Below are positions 47,677-56,365 of a stretch of 64,000 nt of DNA, one piece after another. Position numbers and translations under genes: made by a program. Under the pieces are notes generated by a model. It was not told where the DNA came from and did no database searches. It worked only from the letters and a program-made list of their open reading frames with translations. Numbering within the stretch: position 1 is the stretch's first letter; the number at the start of each line of letters is the position of its first letter. This DNA comes from Dendrophyllia cribrosa (taxonomy: Eukaryota > Cnidaria > Anthozoa > Scleractinia > Dendrophylliidae): positions 20,418,129 to 20,482,128 of the forward strand of contig JAJLRJ010000011.1 in the NCBI GenBank assembly GCA_024195265.1, read 5' to 3'.

Positions 47677-48470
47677 CCTTATTATAGGAAATTAACAATG
47701 CATGTTGACAACGAGAAGAAAATTTACGTTACACTAAATTAACGAGAATTTTTCAAAAGTTAGGTTTACATTGCATTAAATTAACGCAAATTTTTCGATA
47801 AGCATCTTGCTTTATTTACTGCGATTTTCATAATTCTGCAAACTCGCACTTTACATTTCTGAACGCCAAACTGCGTTTTGGCTTCCGTCAATACAACCTT
47901 CCAAGACAAGTGCACGGATGTTTCTATTTTTTTTTTTTTTAAATAAAGCCGAAAATTTGGTTTTGAAGCCTAACTAGACCCTATCAATTCAAAAGATCTT
48001 TCAAAGCCTCCGTGAAATCACCAAGAGCTGCTCACTCGTTTGATTGACGGAAACCAAACACGACCGGTTTGCAGTTGCTGCACAAACAATTCTGAACGAT
48101 CACACATGGTAACCTCTTAAACCTGTGACGAATTTTAAAGTAGAAGATTCGTACGCCATAATTGTGCTTTCTATGCAAATAAACACAGACGCCTTTTGAG
48201 CCCGCAGTACGCATTTATTTACGGCGAGCGTACCACCGAGGAAACACTCTTGCTTCGAAGACGGGAACCCACTTCGATTTTAAACGAAGACGTCCTGTCA
48301 GATAGTGACTCTGAAGAGCCAATAGAGGAGTCATGAACTAATAAGGTTTTGTAATGAAATAAAGATGCTATAAAATAACAATGTTGTAAAATGCATTAAA
48401 TTTACATCGACGTTAATTAAGATACATTAATCGCGTTAATAAAGTGCATTGTTAATTTCCTATAATAAGG
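47677..48470. mobile_element. 794-bp MITE with TA TSD next to the Ig exon
   Basis: Ends CCTTATTATAGG AAATTAAC and the inverse are near-perfect for about 25 bp and flanked by TA (47675-47676, 48471-48472). It ends 46 bp before the Ig exon. Confidence 0.75.
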
Positions 48471-48516
48471 TATAGGATTTATTTGCCCTGTTTAGTGATT
48501 TCAATTTTTACTTCAG

Positions 48517-48771
48517 TAGTTTCACCTAAGGTAGTGATATCACGTCCTGCTGTACCAGTGCTTCCAGATGTTTTCCAAATGCTTTCGAGTACCAGACTGT
48601 CGTGTTCAGCCACAGGAACTCCTCCAATATACATATCGATTACAAGGAAATCGACAACACTGAAAAATACAACCAACTCTGCAAGCATCCAAGTAACTGA
48701 GGGAGGAAACTACACATGCCGTGCCAATAGCAAGTATGGAACTGACGAAAGAGTAGTGGTATTTGTTAACG
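48517..48771 (+). CDS. Exon: immunoglobulin-like domain
   Basis: 255 nt between ACTTCAG and AACG/GTGAGG: exactly 85 codons, phase 1 at both ends, the usual symmetric Ig-domain exon. It reads PKVVISRPAVPVLPD, LSCSATGTPPIYISI, ITRKSTTLKN, and VTEGGNYTCRANSKYGTDE. The first Ig cysteine (LSC) and the YTC cysteine are present, but the canonical Trp of strand C is replaced in the PPIYISI stretch. Its phase follows that of exon 44352-44518, so CUB and Ig belong to one plus-strand gene for a secreted or surface adhesion or receptor protein. Further exons must lie outside what I can recognise. Confidence 0.88.
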
Positions 48772-49930
48772 GTGAGGATTACCCGATTATTTCAGTTTGG
48801 TTATTTTGTCAAATTGATAAAAAAAAAAATGTGTGAGTCTGGGAGTTAGGACCATAAAAAAGAAAAAAAATTCTCACAATCCAGAGGACATCTAATGCCT
48901 GTCACCATAGATTCCAATATAAAGTAAAAACTCGTTATTACTGCTGGTTTGTGGTTTCTAACTGTGGTCTAGTTTTGAATTACGACCATGTCTTTCAGCA
49001 TCCAACTTGAAACCAGAGTCACTTAGGGATAATCTAGAGTTATTTTGTTATTCATTTTGGGTGTTTTGGGTTAGGTATCACTTTTGTTTTGGGTGTTAAA
49101 CTTAAATCCATGCCCAGGAAACTCATGGTCGGTTTCATGCCGTGATCGGTTCGGCCAGGTGTGATAAAATTGGTAACGCACCACGCGTAGCAAGATATAT
49201 AAAATATTGCAGTCTCCACTAAAGGAATTCTCGCGTTTCCCTTCATTCAATGTAAATAAACGTCGTCCAGTAATGAGCTTTCTCATAGATTCGCATAAAA
49301 ATTTAATTTGATTTTTATCTTCATGAAGAACAAAAACCAAAACCGTGGAATGCAGGACAAATTATAAATTTCTGTCGATGTGTCATATTAAATAAACTTT
49401 GAGGCGATGATCCAATTGCAGTCCTGACTAATCATAAATTGCACAAAAAAATCGCAAGCAAATTATTCACCAGATAAAATGAAAGTGCCTGCGTTGACTT
49501 TAAACGTATATAACTTTAGAAGTATTCAACAAATACCCACCACACGTTTTCGATTTTTCTACAGTTTATCTCGGAACGATTTTATGAGACGTATATTTGA
49601 ATGGCTACTAAATTTTGACAAGCAGGTTTACATACATTTTACATATTTTGCTTAAATTAGCTTTAAAACAGCAGATAGAACATCTTTATGATGTTTTTTT
49701 AAAGTTACGAACGTCGACAAAATGGGTAAATAACACATAGTTGCCGAGTTTTTAGCTCCAAACCTTTTTCAATATATTATGATTGCGTGATTAGCGCGCG
49801 CAAAGCACAGCTCAATGTAAAATAAAAACGTTCAACAAACAAAAGCAGCTTTAAGACTCATCTTGTCGTTGAATTTCGATAAAAAGGATCGTTGCATTGA
49901 ATACATACCTCTTATTAGCTTCGTTTTCTC
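48772..49930. other. Intron or intergenic DNA after the Ig exon
   Basis: Begins with the donor GTGAGG. I see no further Ig exon and no gene. Confidence 0.4.
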
Positions 49931-49954
49931 GGTCCGTACCGTAAATTACGGACC
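49931..49954. repeat. Left lox-like palindrome of the Crypton element
   Basis: Arms GGTCCGTA and TACGGACC around 8 central bases. Same arms as 51180-51203. Confidence 0.75.
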
Positions 49955-50019
49955 GAGTTTTTTTTCTCTCGATTTATGGCCCAAGCGCGCTTCGCGCGCG
50001 GGCCATAACTCAAACTCTG

Positions 50020-51113
50020 GATATTTTTTATGGTCGCTGAGCTGCATTACGTAATTTTCTGGAAGACCAGCATCAAGGAGACGAGAAATTGATGTTTTAC
50101 GTACTGAGTGATTCGTAAGCTTTTTGTTGTCTACCGTCAGACCAGCATTTTTTTGCCGTTGTTGTCAGAAATTTGCCGATTTCGTTTTTGCCGAGCGGCG
50201 AACACTTGTACCAAGTGTTGCTTTGACGCCAACTTTGGTTCACTGCAAGAAAAAAGAAGCGTTTGGACTGTTTGCTTCCTCAGGACGGCGATTCTTGAAA
50301 AGTTTGTAATACAGGACAGGACACTTATTTGTTCCGGTGGCAAACACTTTCGGATTGAACTTGCGGCGATGATATTCTTCGAGACCCTGGCAAGTCTTGC
50401 TTCGTCTTTCGGCGCTCCAAACCAAAACTTCACGGCCTGTTTCAGCATCGACGTCCAGATGTAAATCACCCCAGCATAGTTTCCTGCTTTCATCTCTGGC
50501 CCTAAATCCAAAGTGCAAGGATAGGAAACACCACAGCGTGCGTTGCAAAGCGTACGGATTGTGATTGCCAAATTCACCAGACTCGAAGAGCTTCGCTTCT
50601 TCTTCATCTGTTAACTCGCGGCTCGCGTTCGGCTTGTTTCCACGTCCTTGCTTCACTAAGTTCTTTCTTTTGGCAGCCAAAACACTTCTTGAACGGGAGA
50701 AAACATCGTCTTTAAGGATTTTAAAGTGTAGTTTCAATTCACTGAAAACTCGATACTGTGTCTGGCTCGTACTCGCCGCCATCTTTCATACGGATGTCCT
50801 TAAAAAACTGCAAAGAAGCTTGTCGAGCTCAATGACAGGTACGTTTTTAATGTCAAAAGGACCACTTGTTTTTTCTTGACAATACTGCTCGAGTTTTTTA
50901 ACAATCCAGCTTCGTCTTTTTAACAGTGTTTGGGGATTTTTCCTCCGCTATGAAATTCTCGATTTCCCGGCTGGAATCGTCTTCTTCCACAACCTTGTTT
51001 TCTTGTCCTTCGTTTTCAAATAAATTTAAGTCAAAATTTGGAAGGTCGGCTTCAGTTCGTGGTGGCTTGTAGACAGTTGTTTCCGGTCGGGGTTGTGCAT
51101 TTTCTTGCGACAT
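50020..51113 (-). pseudogene. Crypton-derived tyrosine recombinase (DUF3504-like), several frameshifts
   Basis: Coding starts at about 51113 (MSQENAQPRPETTVYK) with an acidic N-terminus. It continues in another frame (LEQYCQEKTSG, about 50900-50800) and then as the best-preserved block at 50743-50240: SRSVLAAKRKNLVKQGRGNK, LWCFLSLHFGFRARDESRKL, VLVWSAERRSKT, NKCPVLYYKLFKNRRP. The block 50160-50040 in other frames carries NHSVRKTSISRLLDAG and LPENYVMQLSDHK, the catalytic HxxR-type region. This matches the DUF3504/Crypton family found in KCTD1/QRICH1/ZMYM relatives and in many cnidarian copies. At least four frame changes occur, two at homopolymers (A-run near 50905, T-run near 50797), so the copy is either dead or misassembled. 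Confidence 0.8.
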
Positions 51114-51179
51114 TTTGACGGACCGTTTTGCCGAAATAAAAAAAAAACAACCGGGGGAAAACGAGAAAGAAAACAATCT

Positions 51180-51203
51180 GGTCCGTACTGCAAGTTACGG
51201 ACC
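51180..51203. repeat. Right lox-like palindrome of the Crypton element
   Basis: Arms identical to 49931-49954 with a different 8-nt centre; lies about 70 bp upstream of the recombinase start. Confidence 0.75.
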
Positions 51204-52597
51204 GGAAATTGAGCAATCACAGAGCTGGAAATTACTCAGCAATATAATAAAGTGTTGTATTATCTACCAAATTAAATTAGTCATCATTTTCCCTTTCCTT
51301 TGAAGAAAGTTTTAAGAGTCTGTCCACGAGAGGACCAGGCAGACGTGACACATGCCATCTCACCGATTTCTTTCAAACTTTGACAGATTTTTAGGTTCAC
51401 TAAGTTATTCAAGAAACCAAAGTGGTTCGGTCCCCTGACCATTCCCTGGGGTATTAGAGGCCCCACCTCAATTCCCAGGGGTAAAACCCAAAAATATCCC
51501 TCAAAAATGCACTGAAAAGAGACTTCTCTCAAACTAACAGAATGTAATGGATTCTAATCTAATTTCATCCAACAATTGCTGGAACCCTTAGAAACTAAAA
51601 ACTTAAAGTTCATGTAATTTAATATTATTCCTGTCAATTAAGAGCTGTCAATCATTGACCATGTCACGCAACTTCGTCAAATTGTACTTTTTCAAATGCA
51701 ATTATCTCCAATGGGCAACATTGTAATTCAACAAACGTTATACTACAATACAAACCTATCCTAGTACTATGTTTACGTGAAAAAAATTTTTTGGCATCTG
51801 CCAAATATTCTTAATGGCATTCATTTAAAGTAAGTGACCAGCGTCTTCAAAATGCTTTTTTTCGACACAGAGAATATCAAAAAAATTGAATGCTGACGAG
51901 CCATTCGACGCTGTAATTATCAACATGCCTCCTTTCACTATATATTATGCGTCGAAACACATTTTCAAGACAGTTTAACTGCTAAATGTCTCGCTGATAT
52001 GCTAAATATTCGATGACAGCGCAACGTGGACAACGTTAATCAGTATACATAATTAATTAGCATCCACGTCTCTGCTTTATCGGCTCCATTTGTAGCCTAC
52101 ACATTGTTAGGGCAAAATGTTACCCAGTTGAGTCATTTGAGAACTCTTTTGGGTAATATTTTCGTTGAAATTATCGCTCTGCGCGATTACCTATTTTGGC
52201 CATGTTACTCGTGTTTCATTCGGTGTTGGTTTTGTTGTGTTATCATATTTTCCGGCGTATTTTATTATATATTACGGGGGAATACGATACAATACAAACC
52301 TGCAGACGATGTAAAGTCAACTTTGGAAAAATTCCCAGCTTTGAAATAATTACTTTTCTCTTTTCAAGTCATTTTTGAGTGTATCGAATGTTCTGAGCGA
52401 CAAATGAAATCAACATTGCGTGACAAGGTGAACATAAATGGTCATAAAATGTGGGTGCGTGACGTGACACCCGCCAGGCATTCTGGCTTGAAAATAAAGT
52501 TCAGGTTCACATTTATTATAATTACTTGAGTCAAGTACTTAGAATATGAAGTTTAGCTGAAAATACGCTTTGTACAGAAGTTTAACATTCTCTTGTG
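51204..52597. other. Non-coding interval
   Basis: No gene or clear repeat structure seen. Confidence 0.4.
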
Positions 52598-52795
52598 CAG
52601 TCAAACCCCTATTAGGCGGCCACCTATTAAGCGGCCACCCCCTGTTAAGCGGCCAGTTATCAAAGTCCCGAATTTATTGTCAGTATAATACTGTAAATAA
52701 AACCCCTGTTAAGCGACCGCGGCCACCTTTTGGCGGTCCCGATGAGGGTTTTCCAATTGTTTTTACCCCGGTTAAGCGGCCACCAAAAATTTAAT
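52598..52795. mobile_element. Truncated Tigger-like MITE
   Basis: Starts CAGTCAAACCCCTATTAGGC with iterated TTAAGCGGCCAC words; the inverted right end is missing. It abuts the TAA-flanked element at 52823. Confidence 0.6.
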
Positions 52796-52822
52796 ACAAG
52801 TAGCTGCCATCGTTTTGAATAA

Positions 52823-54184
52823 GGGACCGTTCATTATTTATGGGAGGGGGGGGGGGGGGGGGGGGGGGGATGGGTGAGAAAATGGGGGGACCTGAAATTT
52901 TAGCCACTGCAAAAGGGGGGGTCCTGGGAAAAAATTTTTGTTATGGAGGGGGGTCTTGAAATTTTAAACAGACGATGTCTTAAATAAAAAAGCGAAAACA
53001 TAACTACAGTGTTCCAATAAGAGCGGGGCACCCCAGATTTCATGGCTGGGAGCCTTTGGGCTCTCTATGATTCTTCTAAGAGCACGGCCTTGCACAGTAT
53101 TTTGGTGCAGTCAAGAAGCATGATTTATAATTTTAATTTCTTTATTTGGTACTGCCATAATTGTACACGACATTACTTAAAGTTTTAACCCACCATTAAA
53201 CATACAGTATTACTGGATTGTAACAGTATTAAACTGAGGGTTTTAGTGATTGACATTAAAAGTATTAATTAGTATTTGTAACCCTAGCCAAAGGAATTTT
53301 CCTTAAATCTGCTACGTGGACATTAAGTTGAAGAACTGTTAGTAGTATCTTGTAGTTATCAGTTCTTTCTTTTGTCATCCTTGCAAGTGAGTCAACCCAC
53401 CCACGTGCACCACTCCCGGTTTCTGGGTTGCTAAGTAGCAGTGGTTTTGTATATTGCAATAATTCTTTATATAGCCCAGCTGAGTCTTGGTTGTGATAGT
53501 AATAAACAACTATTAAAGTCTTAACTCTAGTTCTTCAAATGCACAGTGGACCAAGTGGTTGAATTGCTTCGATAAAGAAAACCACGCAAAAGTCAAAATG
53601 CCATACGCTGAAATTACTATTTATTAATAAATTTACTGAAAATTATTCTAAACTTTTTTTCATTTCCTGTTACAACATGTTATGGTTTTAATGGTTTTAT
53701 TGCTTTTATGTCTGGTTTATACTAGATTATGTATGGTTTATACAGGTTTATGTCTCCTCCATATCCGCATTCCCATCATATCCTCATTCCCAACGTACCC
53801 CAGGCCCATCATATCCCAAATTTACACCTATATGCTTAAAACTAAATATGATATTAGAAGCACAGTTTTTAATATCAAGACAGCAATACATTCATCCCCA
53901 AATTTTCACCTACTTTAGATCTGAAAACCAACATGCTAGCCACTACATCATTGCGCCCCCACAAAAATATGGTATGGATACATACAATATAACTTTTATT
54001 TTATAGAAATCAGATTAATAGTGGGGGGGGGAGGGGGGGTATTGAAATTCTTCCCAACAGAACAGGGGGGGACCTGAAATAATCCAGATTCACTAAGGGG
54101 GGGGGGGGGGGACATGAAAAAAAATGGAAAATTTGTTAATTTCTCACCCATCCCCCCCCCCTCCCATAAATAATGAACGGTCCC
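52823..54184. mobile_element. 1.36 kb element with TAA TSD (PIF/Harbinger-like ends)
   Basis: Ends GGGACCGTTCATTATTTATG and the exact inverse, continuing through a G-run and ATGGGTGAGAAA. TAA flanks both ends (52820-52822, 54185-54187). A 3-bp TWA-type TSD fits PIF/Harbinger. No transposase is recognised; the interior repeats GGGGGACCTGAAATT-like words near both ends. Confidence 0.75.
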
Positions 54185-54489
54185 TAACCTGATGACAGAT
54201 GAGAGTCCGAAATAGAAGGTGACGAATCTTGGCGTGATTTTGTTGTCAAGTAATGTACTATATTTTGATTTGTATAAACAACATATGTAATCAGCATAAC
54301 TGTCCATTAGACTGATGTGAGTTCAAATCCTTCCTTTTCAAGCTTTGATTCCAACCATTCAATGGAAAATTTGTCTCCCGTGAAGTGGTATTGACATGGA
54401 ACTTCCAAGCCATAGCCGTCGCCTCTGTTTATACGTTTGCCCCTTAACACGCTGTGCCATTGGATCACATTGAAACTTAGACTGCAAAA

Positions 54490-54600
54490 CAGTCCGTATT
54501 TTTGCGCTTGTCCTCCGAAAAAAATGCGCGACCGAAAAGATCTGGAGCGAGTGTGGATACGGGGAGTGAGACTGGGGAGGGACGCTAAAAATACGGACTG
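54490..54600. mobile_element. CAGTCCGTATTTTT-ended short repeat
   Basis: Ends CAGTCCGTATTTTTGCG and GCTAAAAATACGGACTG are inverted, with GATCTGGAGCGAGTGTGGAT and GAGTGAGACTGGGGAGGGAC inside. I recall very similar sequence as a common repeat in stony-coral genomes (memory, not a search). Confidence 0.65.
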
Positions 54601-54742
54601 TCCTGATTCGTTCCGTTCCTCAGAAACGGGGAATCCCATTGGCTGAAAAATTACGCTATCTGTCAACAAATGTCACCACATTTTATCACACCTCATCAAA
54701 ATTATAACCGACGGCATATCAATTTCAGTTATTCGCGGCAAA

Positions 54743-55022
54743 ATGGAAAATGTAAACTTAAGACACGCTTGCTGGAGACAAATTGGGGATTGTGTTTAAA
54801 GCCGAACAGAAGGAAGCAATGAGATCGCTTCTCGAGGGAGGAGATGTGTTCGCAGTTCTGCCAACAGGTTTTGGAAAAAGCCTGATTTATCAGCTTTTCG
54901 TACTGGCAAAGAAAACCCTTTCAATTTCAGCTGAACAGCCCACGATCATCGTGATCAGTCCCCTCAAAAGCATTATAGAAGAGCAGATTGCAACGAATGA
55001 ATTTAACCTGTCTGTCTACCTC
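54743..55022 (+). pseudogene. RecQ-like helicase N-terminal fragment
   Basis: From about 54783 the frame reads FKAEQKEAMRSLLEGGDVFA, the Walker A/motif I VLPTGFGKSLIYQ, and motif Ia VISPLKSIIEEQI. These are the start of a RecQ-family SF2 helicase (motif 0 Gln, I, Ia). A preceding ATG (54743) is in a different frame, and the sequence leaves the family after about 55000, where it meets the convergent zinc-finger ORF. Motifs II-VI are absent, so this is a fragment or a single exon. RecQ-like fragments are often multiplied by transposition in cnidarians (recollection). Confidence 0.75.
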
Positions 55023-55025
55023 TAG

Positions 55026-55442
55026 GTTCCCCTTTGTCGCCGTCATCGCAACTCGCGGTGGATACCCGTGCGTTTTTTTAATTTGCGAAGAATGAGGGGA
55101 TTTGCTCATTCGCTTCCATCGTACTTCTTCGACATCATCACGGCAAACTGTTGGGTTGTCTACAGGATGCACTGTGCCACCAAATTTTTCTTTTAGAAGG
55201 CAGAACACAGCGGCACAGTTTCTTGTTTTCGTTAAACACGGCGAACAGACTTTCGAAGAAACAGCACTAGATTCCTCGACATGGATGGAGAGGTCAAGCT
55301 TCAATATCTCGGCCAACATTCTCCTTGTTTTTCCATTTCTTTGCGATTCGGGGAATATATTTTCTGAAGAAAGCCATCCACTTTTAAAACTACCGAATTG
55401 GGTTTTAAAACAACAGCCACACAGCCGGCAAAAATCGGACAC
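55026..55442 (-). CDS. ZAD-like zinc-finger protein, N-terminal exon
   Basis: The frame reads DFCRLCGCCFKTQFG, LSSENIFPES, RRMLAEILKLDLSIHV and VSSKVCSPCLTKTRN. The CxxC...CxxC pairs with a central helix-forming segment are typical of ZAD-like (zinc-finger-associated) dimerisation modules. In-frame sequence continues with basic residues to a possible donor, CTAGAG/GTAGAC (about 55026). No ATG precedes the domain; GTG stands where the initiator is expected (55442), inside a palindrome arm, so the 5' end may have been replaced. Function otherwise unknown. Confidence 0.45.
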
Positions 55443-55605
55443 AGCAGCATAGAGCGTTGGTGATTCGGGATCACCTAAAATAAGGCCCCAAATGCCCGAG
55501 TTAAGCCCTCACACGAGTCATTGTCATTCCTCGTGTGAGGGCTTAACTCGGGCATTTGGGGCCTTATTTTAGGTGATCCCGACTGCACCAACGCTCTATG
55601 CTGCT
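55443..55605. repeat. 163-bp palindrome at the left edge of the Polinton-type element
   Basis: Perfect 51-bp inner arms (55467-55517 and 55530-55580) around a 12-nt loop, then 20-bp outer arms (55443-55462 and 55586-55605) separated by 4-5 unmatched bases. The arms end in GGGATCACC, a word related to the CGAGATCACC iterons directly downstream. It could be part of the element's terminus or a separate hairpin insertion. Confidence 0.85.
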
Positions 55606-55613
55606 CACTGGTT

Positions 55614-56346
55614 AATGCTGCTCCGGTACGAGATCACCTCCACAGTTGCTTGTGAATGCTGATCCAGCATGAGATCACCAATTGAAGAAATCCCTACCCT
55701 TGGTATACGCCCACTGCGTACAAAACTGATGGAGACACAAGCTGCACAATCGTTGACTGATACCACCGCACAAGGATTACCAGCCTTGGTGGAGCAACAG
55801 GCTCCACAACCTGAACGGCAAATACTAAAACGGAACTCACTAGGCTTTTTTCAGCCTTTGTTTGACGATGTCTATGTTTTAACCGAGGAGGAGTTTGATA
55901 AGCTTCTCATGAATATGATGAATAGGTGTATCATATCAAGAAATTACAAACGAAGATGGCACTAAACAAACCATGGTCAGGTTCTCACCTACACCGTTAG
56001 AAGCTCATTTATCACTCCTCGGCCCCCCCATCGATGAGGGACTATGCACGTATGAAGAGGAAACTATCAGTGCTTCGGATTTATTAAAGACTGATATATT
56101 TACTGATGGAGACACGACTGGAGACGCTCCTTGAAGAAACAACCAGGACCAAGACAGCTCCTGTTGTTTGAAAGGGACAACACAATATGTCACACGTCAA
56201 AAGTAACGCAATGTTACACAAAATGACCAAGCTTGTGAATGCTGATCCGGCACGAGATCACCAATTGAAGAAATCCCACCCCTGTGCATACCAACCCACA
56301 TGGCAATGGCACAGAGCCCAGGCACGAGATCACCAATTGAAGAAAA
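55614..56346 (+). repeat. Leader repeat/iterons upstream of the two plus-strand genes
   Basis: GAATGCTGATCC followed by RGCAYGAGATCACCAATTGA and AGAAATCCC occurs at 55653-55693 and 56237-56277 with two differences. Partial copies lie at 55614-55638 and 56321-56346. The two full copies stand in front of the unknown ORF and of the polymerase, suggesting a duplicated leader or regulatory segment. Confidence 0.8.
55729..56134 (+). pseudogene. Unknown acidic protein of the Polinton-type element, one frameshift
   Basis: The first frame runs from METQAAQSLTD through FFQPLFDDVYVLTEEEFDK; near 55925-55930 the sense continues in the next frame as EITNEDGTKQTMVRFSPTP and LLGPPIDEGLCTYEEE to a stop at 56134. 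About 135 residues, acidic, no recognised domain. An in-frame ATG at 55669 is also possible, but METQ follows a GGTATACG word. I do not recognise the family; its place just upstream of the polymerase suggests an early replication or regulatory accessory role (inference). Confidence 0.45.
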
Positions 56347-56357
56347 TAAAACCCCTG

Positions 56358-56365
56358 TATATAAC
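56358..56365 (+). promoter_or_regulatory. TATATAAC motif touching the polymerase ATG
   Basis: TATATAAC directly precedes ATG at 56366 and marks the start I prefer over the in-frame ATG 66 nt upstream. Plus-strand counterpart of the motif before the minus-strand genes. Confidence 0.55.

Larger units (their letters stand above)
44519..48516 (+). other. Intron between CUB and Ig exons
   Basis: Begins GTAAGA and ends ATTTTTACTTCAG. It holds two MITEs near the right end (47397-47670, 47677-48470) and otherwise AT-rich DNA. Two related segments around GCGCCTCGG/GCGCCCAG and TGGTCAATCTGAAACAAGCG at about 44705-44770 and 45775-45825 form a diverged direct repeat. No additional exon recognised. Confidence 0.7.
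49931..51203 (-). mobile_element. Crypton-type element bounded by two lox-like palindromes
   Basis: A decayed tyrosine recombinase (minus strand) sits exactly between two copies of an 8-bp-arm palindrome, GGTCCGTA - 8 nt - TACGGACC (49931-49954 and 51180-51203). The centres differ (CCGTAAAT-type versus CTGCAAGT-type). Cryptons mobilise by tyrosine recombinase without TIRs, so short recombinase-binding palindromes at both limits are a plausible boundary. Length 1.27 kb. Confidence 0.65.

Noticed and set aside
50137..50607. Second minus-strand frame over the Crypton gene (156 residues)
   Set aside because: Shadow of the recombinase frame, with no domain of its own.
54307..54669. 120-residue minus-strand frame
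   Set aside because: Its N-terminal half is the coral-type repeat at 54490-54600 read through; the C-terminal part has no recognised domain.
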